This document shows, piece after piece, positions 34,604-42,709 of a stretch of 64,000 nucleotides of DNA. A program made the position numbers and the translations under genes. The notes below the pieces were generated by a model that saw nothing but the letters and a program-made list of their open reading frames with translations, made no database searches and was not told the DNA's origin. Source of the stretch: Planctomycetota bacterium (GTDB taxonomy: Bacteria; Planctomycetota; Planctomycetia; Pirellulales; Pirellulaceae); NCBI GenBank assembly GCA_017303505.1, contig JAFLCP010000004.1, positions 33,943 through 97,942 of the forward strand. Direction: 5' to 3'. The first letter of the stretch is position 1. Each line of letters begins with the position of its first letter.

Positions 34604-35617
34604 ATGCTAGAGTTCTTCAACCCTACTTTTTTGCGAAAGAGCTTTCAGGCTTCGTCGACCGGCTGGTTGGGCATTGATTTCGGCAGCACCGCCATCAAGG
34701 TCGTCCAACTTCGAAAACGGCGACAACAATTTGAGTGTTTGCAGGACACCTGGATCGAGACGCCAGCACTCGACGAAAACTGTGTCTTCCCCCTCAAAGC
34801 CGTTGACGACACCTTGCCTCCCGCTGGCATCGTTACGTCCAATCGTTGGATTGAAGTCGAGTTCGAGCCCAAAACATCTCCCATCGCACAAGCTGGGCTT
34901 TCGGAAAATTTGCAACGGCACTGGCCTACGGGTGTTGCCTATCTGGTACCTGATACCGAATTTCAACAAGCCATCCAACCCAAGCGTTTGCAGATCGCTC
35001 CTGGTTTGACGCATTGGCTCGGTACGCAGCTATTACAAGTCGGTTTGGAACCGCGAATCATTGACACACCACCCTGGACACTTTCGCGCGCCCTAACGCT
35101 TCACCATGGGAAAAAAGGCCCCTCCGTCAGCGCAATTCTCGATTGGTCCGCCACCACTCCTATGCTGGTGGTGGCGCGAAACGGTCTGCCACAATTTAGT
35201 CGCATCCTCGACTGCGGTGGACTGCTTGAGATTACAGAACGAATCACGGAAAGACTCAAACTTACTTTCCCTGAGACATTGCATTACCTCAAACGCATTG
35301 AGAAACCTAGCCAGCCCTCCACTGCCAGCAAACGGCAAAACGACTGGACAACCTCGTTAGCCGCACCTTTGATCAGGGTGCTGGCGGAGGAAATAACGCG
35401 CAGCTTGCACTTCCTCAAATGGCAATGCCCTGGCCTGTTACCAGCGAATTTGGTTCTCTGTGGAGGCGGGGCGACCCTACCTTGTTTTGTGGATCAACTT
35501 CAAAGCCATTTGGAAATTGAATTGATTCCCTGGACGCTGCAAACCACTGATGGTTATGCACTTGGCCCTGCTTCTGCTCAAGCAGCAGCCCTCAGCGCAA
35601 CGGAGTGGATATCATGA
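34604..35617 (+). CDS. pilM: Pilus assembly protein PilM (actin-like)
   Basis: 337 residues. The actin-like nucleotide-binding start 'WLGIDFGSTAIKVVQLRK' (about 22-39) and the C-terminal 'NLVLCGGGATLPCFVDQLQSHL' are hallmarks of PilM. It forms a cytoplasmic ring that binds the N-terminus of PilN and connects the ATPase to the periplasmic alignment complex. 'SAILDWSATTPMLVVARNG' is the second phosphate segment. The stop overlaps the first codons of pilN by a few bases. The N-terminal 20 residues are an extension relative to most PilM proteins. Confidence 0.88.
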   Translation: MLEFFNPTFLRKSFQASSTGWLGIDFGSTAIKVVQLRKRRQQFECLQDTWIETPALDENCVFPLKAVDDTLPPAGIVTSNRWIEVEFEPKTSPIAQAGLSENLQRHWPTGVAYLVPDTEFQQAIQPKRLQIAPGLTHWLGTQLLQVGLEPRIIDTPPWTLSRALTLHHGKKGPSVSAILDWSATTPMLVVARNGLPQFSRILDCGGLLEITERITERLKLTFPETLHYLKRIEKPSQPSTASKRQNDWTTSLAAPLIRVLAEEITRSLHFLKWQCPGLLPANLVLCGGGATLPCFVDQLQSHLEIELIPWTLQTTDGYALGPASAQAAALSATEWIS

Positions 35618-36261
35618 AGCCCTACGTCAACTTAGTGCCCGCTGAAGTGAAGCGACAGTGCGCCAGTATCAAGATGCTGCGCCGCTGGTACCTGATTACG
35701 ATTGCCATCCTGGTCATGGGAGTGATTTTGGTATGCCCCTATCAAGCCAAAATCCACGTGATGAGCCAGCAGATTTTTGAAATTGTTCCTGCCGCCCATC
35801 GATCGCAACGAGTGGAACGACAGGTTGCTGAGTTGACGGAACTGATCAATCGAATGAACGCTGCGCGTAACCAACACCTCGCTATGACCGGGCAATTCCC
35901 TCCCCTCGCAGCCATCTCGGTGGTGAGCGAATTCTGTTCGCGTCATCCTGATACGATCCAAATTACTTCGATCGATTACACGAACAATCGCTTTCCCAAA
36001 CGCGAGGACTTACCCGCCGATATTCTTGCAGCTGGCGAGGAAGTTAAGCCTCAAAACGCCAATGTTACAACTGCAAGTCCAACCGAGAACCACGGTCTCC
36101 TGATCATTCGCGCCAAACTCACCGACCCAGTTCTCGCTTCAACATTACTGGGAACACTCAAGTCGAGTAAGCTCTTCAAAGAAGTAAAATTGCTCAATCA
36201 TAATGTTGATCGCGAAGACGAAAGTTACATCAGCACTATCGAACTCAACTGCTCGTTTTGA
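35614..36261 (+). CDS. pilN: Pilus assembly protein PilN-like
   Basis: 215 residues from ATG 35614 ('MKPYVNLVPAEVKRQ'), the position expected for the PilM-binding N-terminal motif (consensus xxINLLP). One transmembrane helix follows at about 25-45. The periplasmic part has a coiled coil (about 50-90) and a ferredoxin-like fold at the C-terminus. An earlier in-frame ATG at 35605 is possible. The gene overlaps the end of pilM and is followed by pilO after 15 bp, the usual pilMNO order. It is divergent in sequence, so the name rests on order and topology. Confidence 0.82.
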   Translation: MKPYVNLVPAEVKRQCASIKMLRRWYLITIAILVMGVILVCPYQAKIHVMSQQIFEIVPAAHRSQRVERQVAELTELINRMNAARNQHLAMTGQFPPLAAISVVSEFCSRHPDTIQITSIDYTNNRFPKREDLPADILAAGEEVKPQNANVTTASPTENHGLLIIRAKLTDPVLASTLLGTLKSSKLFKEVKLLNHNVDREDESYISTIELNCSF

Positions 36262-36276
36262 TTCAACCAATAGATC

Positions 36277-36897
36277 ATGCTAAACATCCCTTCCTACTTG
36301 CGAATTCAAATCGGTGGCATCATGGCACTGCTGATCGTTGCGTACGGTTTAGCAGACTATCTACTGTTACCTTCCTACAATAATCTTCAAGAGACGGAAA
36401 CAGAAATAGGTAGGTTGAGAACTTGCGCGGAAAACCTGGGCGGGAATTTGATTGAGCTCAAAAACTGCGAGAAGAAGTTTCACGAACATCGTGCTCATCT
36501 CGACGATTGTTATGACTCCATGGAATCCGAGTCTCTAGATCCATTAGAATGGTTACAAAACGTTTCTAATCGTTCTGGTGTGAAAATCCTCTCTTTCCAA
36601 GATCAACGCAACGGGGTCGTCAACGCGCTGCCCGCTGTCGATATCGACATGAAAGCCAAAGGAAACTATGAGCAGATCTGCCTACTCCTACATCATCTCG
36701 AACGCTCTAGTCGCCCCTGCTTCATCAGTCGTTTCCATGTACAACAATCCTCAGGAGCCGAAGACTCCCTCGACATCGAAGCAAGGTTTCTGGTTTTTCC
36801 GATCTCGAAAGGATTTCAAGAACTGCTTTCAGAATCAGCGGAATCAAAAATCGCTTCTTCCGCTAATCCAACCGAACGTGAGATTCCCACGCCATGA
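36277..36897 (+). CDS. pilO: Pilus assembly protein PilO-like
   Basis: 206 residues. A transmembrane helix at about 8-28 is followed by a coiled coil (about 30-75) and a small periplasmic domain ('MKAKGNYEQICLLLHHLERSSRPCFISRFHVQQ'), matching the PilO layout. It dimerises with PilN to form the alignment complex between the inner-membrane platform and the secretin. Its stop overlaps the start of the next gene (ATGA). The name rests on topology and gene order; sequence conservation is low. Confidence 0.8.
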   Translation: MLNIPSYLRIQIGGIMALLIVAYGLADYLLLPSYNNLQETETEIGRLRTCAENLGGNLIELKNCEKKFHEHRAHLDDCYDSMESESLDPLEWLQNVSNRSGVKILSFQDQRNGVVNALPAVDIDMKAKGNYEQICLLLHHLERSSRPCFISRFHVQQSSGAEDSLDIEARFLVFPISKGFQELLSESAESKIASSANPTEREIPTP

Positions 36898-37454
36898 GTT
36901 CGCCCACCTCAACTCCGCTATGGAAACTTGCGCTCGTTCCCATTCTCTTGCTCATATTTGCAGGAGTCCTTTGGAAGAACTTCTCGGCGCCTGCTGACAC
37001 CGATGTTCCTGAATTGCTTAAGCCGGTTAACTTTCAGAAAACCCAGTCCACAAGTCTGTGGAAATTAGGTAGCAAGGAGGCCGCAATTGCCTTTAACCCT
37101 TTCCAGAACTTGAAACAGCCTCAAACGATTGTTTCCGAATCCGCCGAGACTTCTACGACCTCCTCCGTTTCAGAAAGTAGTAGCTCCGACGCCACATACG
37201 ACAAATCAACTTCCGATTCAGCAGATCCACTTCAGGCCCTTTCTTCGCAACCAGTCACTCTGCTCATCAAGAAAGGGAAAAAAGACGTTGCTGTCATCGG
37301 TGACCAAATCATTCATTCAGGCCAACGCCTCGAGTCAGGCCACGAGGTACGATCCATAGAAATGGACCGCATTTTGCTATCAAATCCGGATGATCCGCAG
37401 GGGGAAATGTTGATCTCCCCTCCAAAGAGCAGTGCGACTTCGCAAAATCGATAA
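36894..37454 (+). CDS. PilP/GspC-like periplasmic linker protein
   Basis: 186 residues. One transmembrane helix at about 10-28, then a Ser/Thr-rich linker (about 75-115), then a compact beta domain ('PVTLLIKKGKKDVAVIGDQIIHSGQRLESGHEVRSIEMDRILLSNP', about 122-170) that resembles the homology region of GspC and PilP, which contacts the N0 domain of the secretin. Unlike canonical PilP it has no lipobox; it keeps an N-terminal anchor as GspC does. It overlaps pilO by four bases and precedes the secretin. Confidence 0.75.
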   Translation: MSSPTSTPLWKLALVPILLLIFAGVLWKNFSAPADTDVPELLKPVNFQKTQSTSLWKLGSKEAAIAFNPFQNLKQPQTIVSESAETSTTSSVSESSSSDATYDKSTSDSADPLQALSSQPVTLLIKKGKKDVAVIGDQIIHSGQRLESGHEVRSIEMDRILLSNPDDPQGEMLISPPKSSATSQNR

Positions 37455-37543
37455 GATTTAACGATTAGCTCAACTTTCGCGAATGTAACGAATATTCACC
37501 TCCGATACATACCGTAGTGCCTATGTACGTATCTGAGGTGGCT

Positions 37544-39355
37544 ATGTTGTCAAACTGTCGGACAATTAACAAACTGCGTTGCAGGCAAGCACTTGCTTGC
37601 TTAACGCTAGTTGTCTGCTTTGCCAGCTTTTCTCGTGCGCAGATTTCGACCAATGCCAACGCTTCGATAGAACAACAGATGCAGGCACTGCGCGATTCGA
37701 TACCACAGCAAGCCCTGCAAAATCTTCAGCAAGTCCCGACAGGGCTCCCACAATTACCGCAGACCGCCCTACAGGGAAATATTCCAGCTGACCAAATTCA
37801 GAATGGCCTTCCGAACGCCGGTCTTAATCCGCTGACTCAAGCTCCAGTCGCTCCACCGCGTCCACCAGGTGAACTCAAGGTTGAAGCGCAGAATGAACTT
37901 GTCAGCATCTTTGCTCGCGACGCAGATTTGAGAGTCTTGTTATCCACACTGGCACAAGAAAATCGAATCAACATTATTCCGTCGCAAGAAGTGACCGGTA
38001 TTGTCTCGGTCACATTGCACGACAAACCTGTCCTCCAGGCTCTGGATGCGATTCTGCGCGTCCATGGCTTTACGTGGCAAGTGGTCGACAACATTATTTA
38101 TGTTTCGAAACCGAATAAGTTGTTGAACCAAAGCCCGACCTTGTTGGGATTGCAACTACAAGTGTTCGAATTGAATTACATTTCTGCACTTGATGCAGAG
38201 AAAGTCATCACCGGTCTATTGAGCCCAGGGGGGCGTGTCTTCGCGCAAGCCTCAACGAATGCGAGCCCACGTCAATCGGGCGAACGATTGATTGTCGAGG
38301 ACTTTCCTGATCGTGTTCAGCGCATTGGCGAATACCTCCAGTGTGTCGACGTCCCGCCGCGACAAGTGTTGATTGAAGCTCAAGTTCTGCAAGTAACGCT
38401 TACCGAAGATGAAAGACATGGCGTCAACCTGGATGCTTTGCTCCGTCTTGGAGATGGCCGGTTGGTGGTAGAATCTGCGGGAATGGCCACCGTAGCAGCT
38501 GGTGCGCCTACCTTTAAGGTCGGTGTGGAGAGTACAGACCTCAATTCGGTTATTGAGTTTCTCAAAGCGAAGAGCAACGTGCGTACTCTGGCAACACCCA
38601 AACTTTTGGTTATCACGGGTCAAGAAGGCAAGATTCAGATTGGTTCCAAACTTGGCTACACCACCTTACAACAAAACCAAACGAGCACCATTCAAAATGT
38701 TGAGTTTCTGGAACTGGGAGTCATTTTGACTGTCAATCCTATCGTAACACGCGATGGGCAAGTGCTTATGAAGGTCCATCCTCAAGTCTCTGGCGGTCGA
38801 ATCAATCCAGATACCTCCCTTCCTGAAGAAGAGACGACCGAGACAGAAACAACCGTGGTTCTTCCTGACGGGAAAGGGATGATTATCGGCGGTTTGATCA
38901 AAGAGGACGATTCAAAGAAAGCGAGTTGGGTTCCTTACCTGGGAGAACTGCCGATCCTGGGAGGCCTCTTCCGTCGCGAGACAACCTCCTCATCTCGTTC
39001 AGAAGTCATCATTGCATTAACTCCGCATGTTGTTCCTTATCAAGAACCCATTTTCTCTCGTGAAACCGAGCAATATCGCAGAGTCACCGGGCTCGAACCT
39101 CACACAGGCGAACAGGTTTGGATCCAACCTCACGGCATGCCAGCCCAACAGATTCCCAATTACGGTCTGCCACAGTTGCAACAGCAAGGGTTTCCGCAGG
39201 GCATGCCTGCTGACCAACCAAGTTTCGACAATCAACAGCCTATGCATCCTGTTCAAATCGAACAAATTCCACCTCAGCAGCCCTCTTATCCTATCTATGA
39301 TCCTTCGGCGAATTACGCCCCTCCTGTTAACCCAGCAGTGCCCTTCACGCCATAA
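37544..39355 (+). CDS. pilQ: Outer-membrane secretin PilQ/GspD
   Basis: About 603 residues from ATG 37544, chosen because GAGG at 37535-37538 lies five bases upstream; an in-frame GTG at 37517 is less likely. A signal peptide ends near 'SFSRAQ'. A Gln/Pro-rich linker follows (about 35-105), then an STN/N0-like domain ('QNELVSIFARDADLRVLLSTLAQENRINIIPSQEVTGIVSVTL'), an N1 domain with 'VFELNYISALDAEKVITGLL', and the secretin barrel (about 280-500, 'LATPKLLVITGQEGKIQIGSKLGY', 'VPYLGELPILGGLFRRE', 'RSEVIIALTPHVV'). The tail (about 500-603) is Gln/Pro-rich. It forms the outer-membrane ring through which pilus or substrates pass. It is the last gene of the run. Confidence 0.93.
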   Translation: MLSNCRTINKLRCRQALACLTLVVCFASFSRAQISTNANASIEQQMQALRDSIPQQALQNLQQVPTGLPQLPQTALQGNIPADQIQNGLPNAGLNPLTQAPVAPPRPPGELKVEAQNELVSIFARDADLRVLLSTLAQENRINIIPSQEVTGIVSVTLHDKPVLQALDAILRVHGFTWQVVDNIIYVSKPNKLLNQSPTLLGLQLQVFELNYISALDAEKVITGLLSPGGRVFAQASTNASPRQSGERLIVEDFPDRVQRIGEYLQCVDVPPRQVLIEAQVLQVTLTEDERHGVNLDALLRLGDGRLVVESAGMATVAAGAPTFKVGVESTDLNSVIEFLKAKSNVRTLATPKLLVITGQEGKIQIGSKLGYTTLQQNQTSTIQNVEFLELGVILTVNPIVTRDGQVLMKVHPQVSGGRINPDTSLPEEETTETETTVVLPDGKGMIIGGLIKEDDSKKASWVPYLGELPILGGLFRRETTSSSRSEVIIALTPHVVPYQEPIFSRETEQYRRVTGLEPHTGEQVWIQPHGMPAQQIPNYGLPQLQQQGFPQGMPADQPSFDNQQPMHPVQIEQIPPQQPSYPIYDPSANYAPPVNPAVPFTP

Positions 39356-39411
39356 CCCGATTCGCTTCGCACTCCACTCGCTTAATGCGGTGACGCGTTA
39401 AGCAGCAATCT

Positions 39412-39431
39412 ATGTTGCCTTTTGGCAACAT
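39412..39431. other. Perfect hairpin after the secretin gene
   Basis: ATGTTGCC (39412-39419) and GGCAACAT (39424-39431) form a perfect 8-bp stem with a TTTT loop. Two more copies of GGCAACA(T) follow at 39456-39463 and 39464-39470. It may end the pilus transcript, although a strong T-tract is missing. Confidence 0.5.
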
Positions 39432-39755
39432 TCTATTCCCGCGATGTTGAAATTTGGCAACATGGCAACAACTTGAGCCCCCTGTATTGCCTCTTGCTTT
39501 GGCTCATTCCAAAACGAATCTTCGCTCTGCGTCAATTCATTTCCATGACGAATTCATGGAGTTGTGCCAGCCACTATCACTTCGTGCCTAATTTTCTAGG
39601 GCATAGGTATTCATTTCGTCTCCATTTTCAGCCGTGATGGGGCTGCTTTCTTGTGGTTGCCACTAGAATCCCAGTCGAGCGGTTTTCGGCACAGACTTTG
39701 CCTTTATTAGACAAGCATGACAGTCCTCGCTTTCGCGTTGCAAACGAGGTGGATT
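39432..39755. other. Intergenic gap downstream of the pilus locus
   Basis: About 324 bp. Apart from the GGCAACAT copies near its start, nothing is recognised: no RNA gene, no long stem with T-tract, and the short frames here have no coding character. Confidence 0.4.
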
Positions 39756-40223
39756 ATGACTTGCAAAATAAGGAAACCGCGTACCCTGAAAAACACTATC
39801 CTCACGTCGCGCTATTATCTTTCGCTAATGGTCGTCGTAGTATTTTTCACACTTAGCCTATCGCATACCATCGCTGCACAAGAATCAGTGCAATGGCGTC
39901 GTACTAAAGATGGTTGGATCGACATGACCCAAGAGTTGCGCCAAATGACGGAAAGTCAGTTGAAATACGAGCCTAGCCCCTGGGACTCGGTTTGGCCTAC
40001 AGCTGCGACGCTTTGCCTTGTCGTGGGTGCATATGGAGTTCTCACATTCGATTTTCGATCGAGTTACCGGGAAATTCGTGCAAAAATATCGAGAAAACCC
40101 TTAGGGCGTAGAATCCGGCAATCAGAGAAAACACCCGTTAAAATGGAGCTCGAAGTGTTGGACGGCGCAGTCCCCGCCCTTATTCCGATTACTGCCGAAA
40201 ATCCGCACACTCCCCACCGATAG
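39756..40223 (+). CDS. Hypothetical membrane protein
   Basis: About 155 residues from ATG 39756; earlier (39717) and later (39828) in-frame ATGs exist, so the start is uncertain. A first hydrophobic segment ('LSLMVVVVFFTLSLSHTIAAQE') looks like a signal peptide ending in AxA. The following 'SVQWRRTKDGWIDMTQELRQM' is unknown. A second helix ('VWPTAATLCLVVGAYGVL') is a membrane span, and the tail is basic. Function unknown. The strong hairpin at 40368-40402 probably ends this transcript. Confidence 0.5.
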   Translation: MTCKIRKPRTLKNTILTSRYYLSLMVVVVFFTLSLSHTIAAQESVQWRRTKDGWIDMTQELRQMTESQLKYEPSPWDSVWPTAATLCLVVGAYGVLTFDFRSSYREIRAKISRKPLGRRIRQSEKTPVKMELEVLDGAVPALIPITAENPHTPHR

Positions 40224-40560
40224 AGTTACAACAAAGTTGTTATGTCTGTGGCGTTTAGGGTGCGTTATTTTCCCACATTGCACACCCAAATTCCATTTTG
40301 GCACAAAACAAAAGCCACCGATTTGCAGGTATTGAGCGGCAGAAATCGAATTCTCCATTTGCACCCAAAACCGCTAGGGAAAGATAGTTTCCTTAGCGGT
40401 TTCTTCATTCATGCAACTCGCCAGACTATCTTCAAGTTTTGTCGTGACGTCACCGAAACTTTTCGATAGGTTAAGTAGTTAGATATCAGGCAAGACGCCA
40501 CAGCTCCCGCGATTTCATCCCGCCTACCAATTTCAGGATTCCTGGAATGTCGAAAGAGGA
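40224..40560. other. Intergenic region containing a stable hairpin
   Basis: About 337 bp with no coding frame. The hairpin at 40368-40402 is described separately. The 3' end should hold the promoter of the GYF_2-like gene, which is not readable by eye. Confidence 0.4.
40368..40402. terminator. Long stable hairpin, probable terminator
   Basis: AAACCGCTA (40368-40376) pairs with TAGCGGTTT (40394-40402). After one G-T pair the stem continues with GGAAA/TTTCC-type pairs around the loop GATAG (40383-40387), giving about 15 pairs. TTTCTTC follows. It would end transcription from the hypothetical membrane protein gene. Confidence 0.6.
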
Positions 40561-40800
40561 GTGTTTCCTATGTCAGCCGATTGGTTCTTTTTGAAGACTG
40601 GTTTTTTCAAGACCCACAAAACGATTGGGCCTTTGTCTGAACCTGATTTATTGAGCAAGATCACCAAAGGTGAGATTCGTCCAGAAACGATGCTCAGTAG
40701 TGCGACGAAAACACATGGGCAGTGGATCCCCATGAAGAAGATTCGAGCCGCAATGGAACATTGGGACAAATCCCATCCACAGAGCAGCGGCGCACTGTAA
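40561..40800 (+). CDS. Small GYF_2-like domain protein
   Basis: 79 residues resembling one GYF_2 domain: 'DWFFLKTGFFKTHKTIGPLSEPDLLSKITKGEIRPETMLSSATKTHGQWIPMKKI'. The pattern W-(Y/F)-(Y/F) ... GPLS ... L ... G.I.P.T ... W.P is that of the family, which in bacteria is usually found on membrane proteins and is thought to bind proline-rich peptides. Here it is alone and cytoplasmic. AGAGGA lies eight to thirteen bases upstream of ATG 40570 or 40561, and a strong bidirectional terminator follows. Confidence 0.65.
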   Translation: MFPMSADWFFLKTGFFKTHKTIGPLSEPDLLSKITKGEIRPETMLSSATKTHGQWIPMKKIRAAMEHWDKSHPQSSGAL

Positions 40801-40869
40801 GACGGACCCATTTTCGCCATCGAGTTCTCAACGTGAAATCGGTAGCGATCCATGAATCATTGTTGACTC

Positions 40870-40917
40870 AAAAAAGAAAAGGCGTAGCGATTTCACATCG
40901 GCTACGCCTTCATTTTT
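40870..40917. terminator. Bidirectional intrinsic terminator
   Basis: AAGGCGTAGC (40879-40888) pairs with GCTACGCCTT (40901-40910) in a perfect 10-bp stem. An A run precedes it (40870-40880) and a T run follows (40913-40917), so it can stop both the GYF_2-like gene and the convergent DUF1080 gene. Confidence 0.85.
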
Positions 40918-40939
40918 AGGTAGGCCTGACACGGCAAGT

Positions 40940-41662
40940 TTACAACTGCTTGATGCGCACGTTCTTGAATTGAACCTTCATCGGAGGACCAGCATGTAAC
41001 TGCAATGCCAAGATTCCTTTGGCTTGAGCTTTGCTGGAAACGTCTTCCACTGTTGACATTGGTACGCCGTTGATGATGTGCTGGAGCACGCCACCCTTAG
41101 CAATCACCACATAGTCATTCCATTGTTCAGCGTTGATCTTCTTTTGCAATTCACCTTTGTCACCGAGTGACTTAACTACTTCAATCGACTTCTCACCGGT
41201 AATCTTCACCGATTGTCCACGTTCGGCCAGGATGCCTCGACCACGCTCTTCGTAGTTAATGCCAGAGTAGGTTGGAGACGAATCGATATCCGCTTGATAA
41301 CCACCGACAATAAACTTTTCGGCGTCGGCTAACTTGCTGCGATATTGGATACCCGAGTTGCCCCCAACAATCTTGTATTGCAATCGCAATTCAAAATCAC
41401 CCACTTCGTTTTCCCAAACAATGAACGTGTTGTGAGGAGTTGGCTTCTCTGCGGTATTGGTCCCTGTGATTGCACCATCCTGCACGGACCAATAATCCAT
41501 ATTGCCCTTCCACCCGGTCAGGTCTTTGCCATTAAAAATTGAAGTGAAGCCCTCTTCTTTCGGCTCTTCAGCACGAGAGACGGTGGATGAGGTCAAAACA
41601 AGTGCACAGCACATCGAAAACGAAAACATCAAAAACGAACGCAGCGGATTGAGTTGCAACAT
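40940..41662 (-). CDS. Secreted DUF1080 protein (3-keto-disaccharide hydrolase family)
   Basis: 240 residues. A signal peptide covers about 1-31 ('[23 protein letters not shown]'). The rest is one DUF1080 beta-jelly-roll domain: '[30 protein letters not shown]' at the start, '[22 protein letters not shown]' in the middle, and '[29 protein letters not shown]' at the end. Members are abundant in planctomycetes and some hydrolyse 3-keto-glycosides; the substrate here is open. ATG 41662 has GGAG nine bases upstream. The transcript ends at the bidirectional hairpin downstream. Confidence 0.9.
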   Translation of the reverse strand: MLQLNPLRSFLMFSFSMCCALVLTSSTVSRAEEPKEEGFTSIFNGKDLTGWKGNMDYWSVQDGAITGTNTAEKPTPHNTFIVWENEVGDFELRLQYKIVGGNSGIQYRSKLADAEKFIVGGYQADIDSSPTYSGINYEERGRGILAERGQSVKITGEKSIEVVKSLGDKGELQKKINAEQWNDYVVIAKGGVLQHIINGVPMSTVEDVSSKAQAKGILALQLHAGPPMKVQFKNVRIKQL

Positions 41663-41881
41663 CGAGTAGACTCCAGGTGTGAAAAAGGCGGGAGAATGAG
41701 ATTCCTACTCAAATGCTACTCGCCCTCGTGCAATCAATCCAGTAGCGAATCCGGCCAGACCATCCCCAAAATGAGTACTTCCTCACCTTTTGCTCTCCCC
41801 TGTCCGAAACGGAGCGTTCGCATACAATACTGGCTCTCAAACGGATTTTTGGACCATTCTGTCATGCTTAGGAGATTTGCT

Positions 41882-42460
41882 ATGTTTCGTAGTGCATTGT
41901 GGGCATGTTTGGGATGTTTTCTAGTTGGAACGCTCGCGCAACATGCATTTGGAGAAGGGAACACAATGGTTGTTATTAAGACATCCAAAGGCGATATCAA
42001 ACTTGAACTATTCGCAGACAAGTCGCCTGCCACCGTTGAAAACTTTTTGACTTACGTGAAGGATGGACATTACGACGGCACGATCTTTCATCGTGTTATT
42101 GACGGCTTCATGATCCAGTGCGGCGGCATGGATATCAACATGAAGGAAAAGAAGACTCGTGCTCCAATCAAGAACGAAGCCTCCAACGGTGTTTCCAATA
42201 AGCAGTTCACCGTGGCCATGGCTCGAACCAGTGACCCCGATAGCGCCACGGCACAATTCTTTATCAACTTGGTCGATAACAAGGGCCTCGACAGAAATCG
42301 CACTTCAGACGGGTACGCCGTATTCGGCAAGGTCGTTGAAGGTACTGACATTGTGGAAGCGATCGGCAAGGTGAAAACCGGCGTCAAAGGTTTCCACCGA
42401 GACGTTCCCACCGAACCAATTACCATAGAATCGATTAAGGTTGTAGAATCAGCCAAGTAA
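41882..42460 (+). CDS. Exported cyclophilin-type peptidyl-prolyl isomerase
   Basis: 192 residues from ATG 41882, with GGAG at 41871-41874 seven bases upstream; the frame is open further upstream (ATG 41864) but that start is less well placed. A signal peptide ends near 'AQHAFGEG'. The cyclophilin domain shows '[30 protein letters not shown]', '[19 protein letters not shown]' (catalytic Arg), '[25 protein letters not shown]', and '[20 protein letters not shown]'. It catalyses cis-trans isomerisation at Pro in the periplasm. It is divergent from the DUF1080 gene, and a strong terminator follows. Confidence 0.92.
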   Translation: MFRSALWACLGCFLVGTLAQHAFGEGNTMVVIKTSKGDIKLELFADKSPATVENFLTYVKDGHYDGTIFHRVIDGFMIQCGGMDINMKEKKTRAPIKNEASNGVSNKQFTVAMARTSDPDSATAQFFINLVDNKGLDRNRTSDGYAVFGKVVEGTDIVEAIGKVKTGVKGFHRDVPTEPITIESIKVVESAK

Positions 42461-42522
42461 GGCTACATCTAGTTGCTATATGCCATTAGGTAAATTCCCC
42501 CCACTCTCCCTCGATAATTTTG

Positions 42523-42569
42523 AACGTGCGAGGTATTCGTCTGGAATAAGTACCTCGCACGTTTTTGTT
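42523..42569 (+). terminator. Intrinsic terminator of the cyclophilin gene
   Basis: AACGTGCGAGGTA (42523-42535) pairs with TACCTCGCACGTT (42551-42563) in a perfect 13-bp stem with a 15-base loop, followed by TTTTGTTT. It lies 62 bp after the cyclophilin stop. Confidence 0.88.
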
Positions 42570-42709
42570 TCCAGCCTGGATTTTCCCTAGCCAGTTTAGC
42601 CAAAACAACACCGACAGCTAGCATTTCCTCTATAGTGGTCCGTGCCAATAGTCGATACCGCTGCAAACAAATAACACTAGTCCCTTGGAAAAACAATCTC
42701 TTGAACTGT

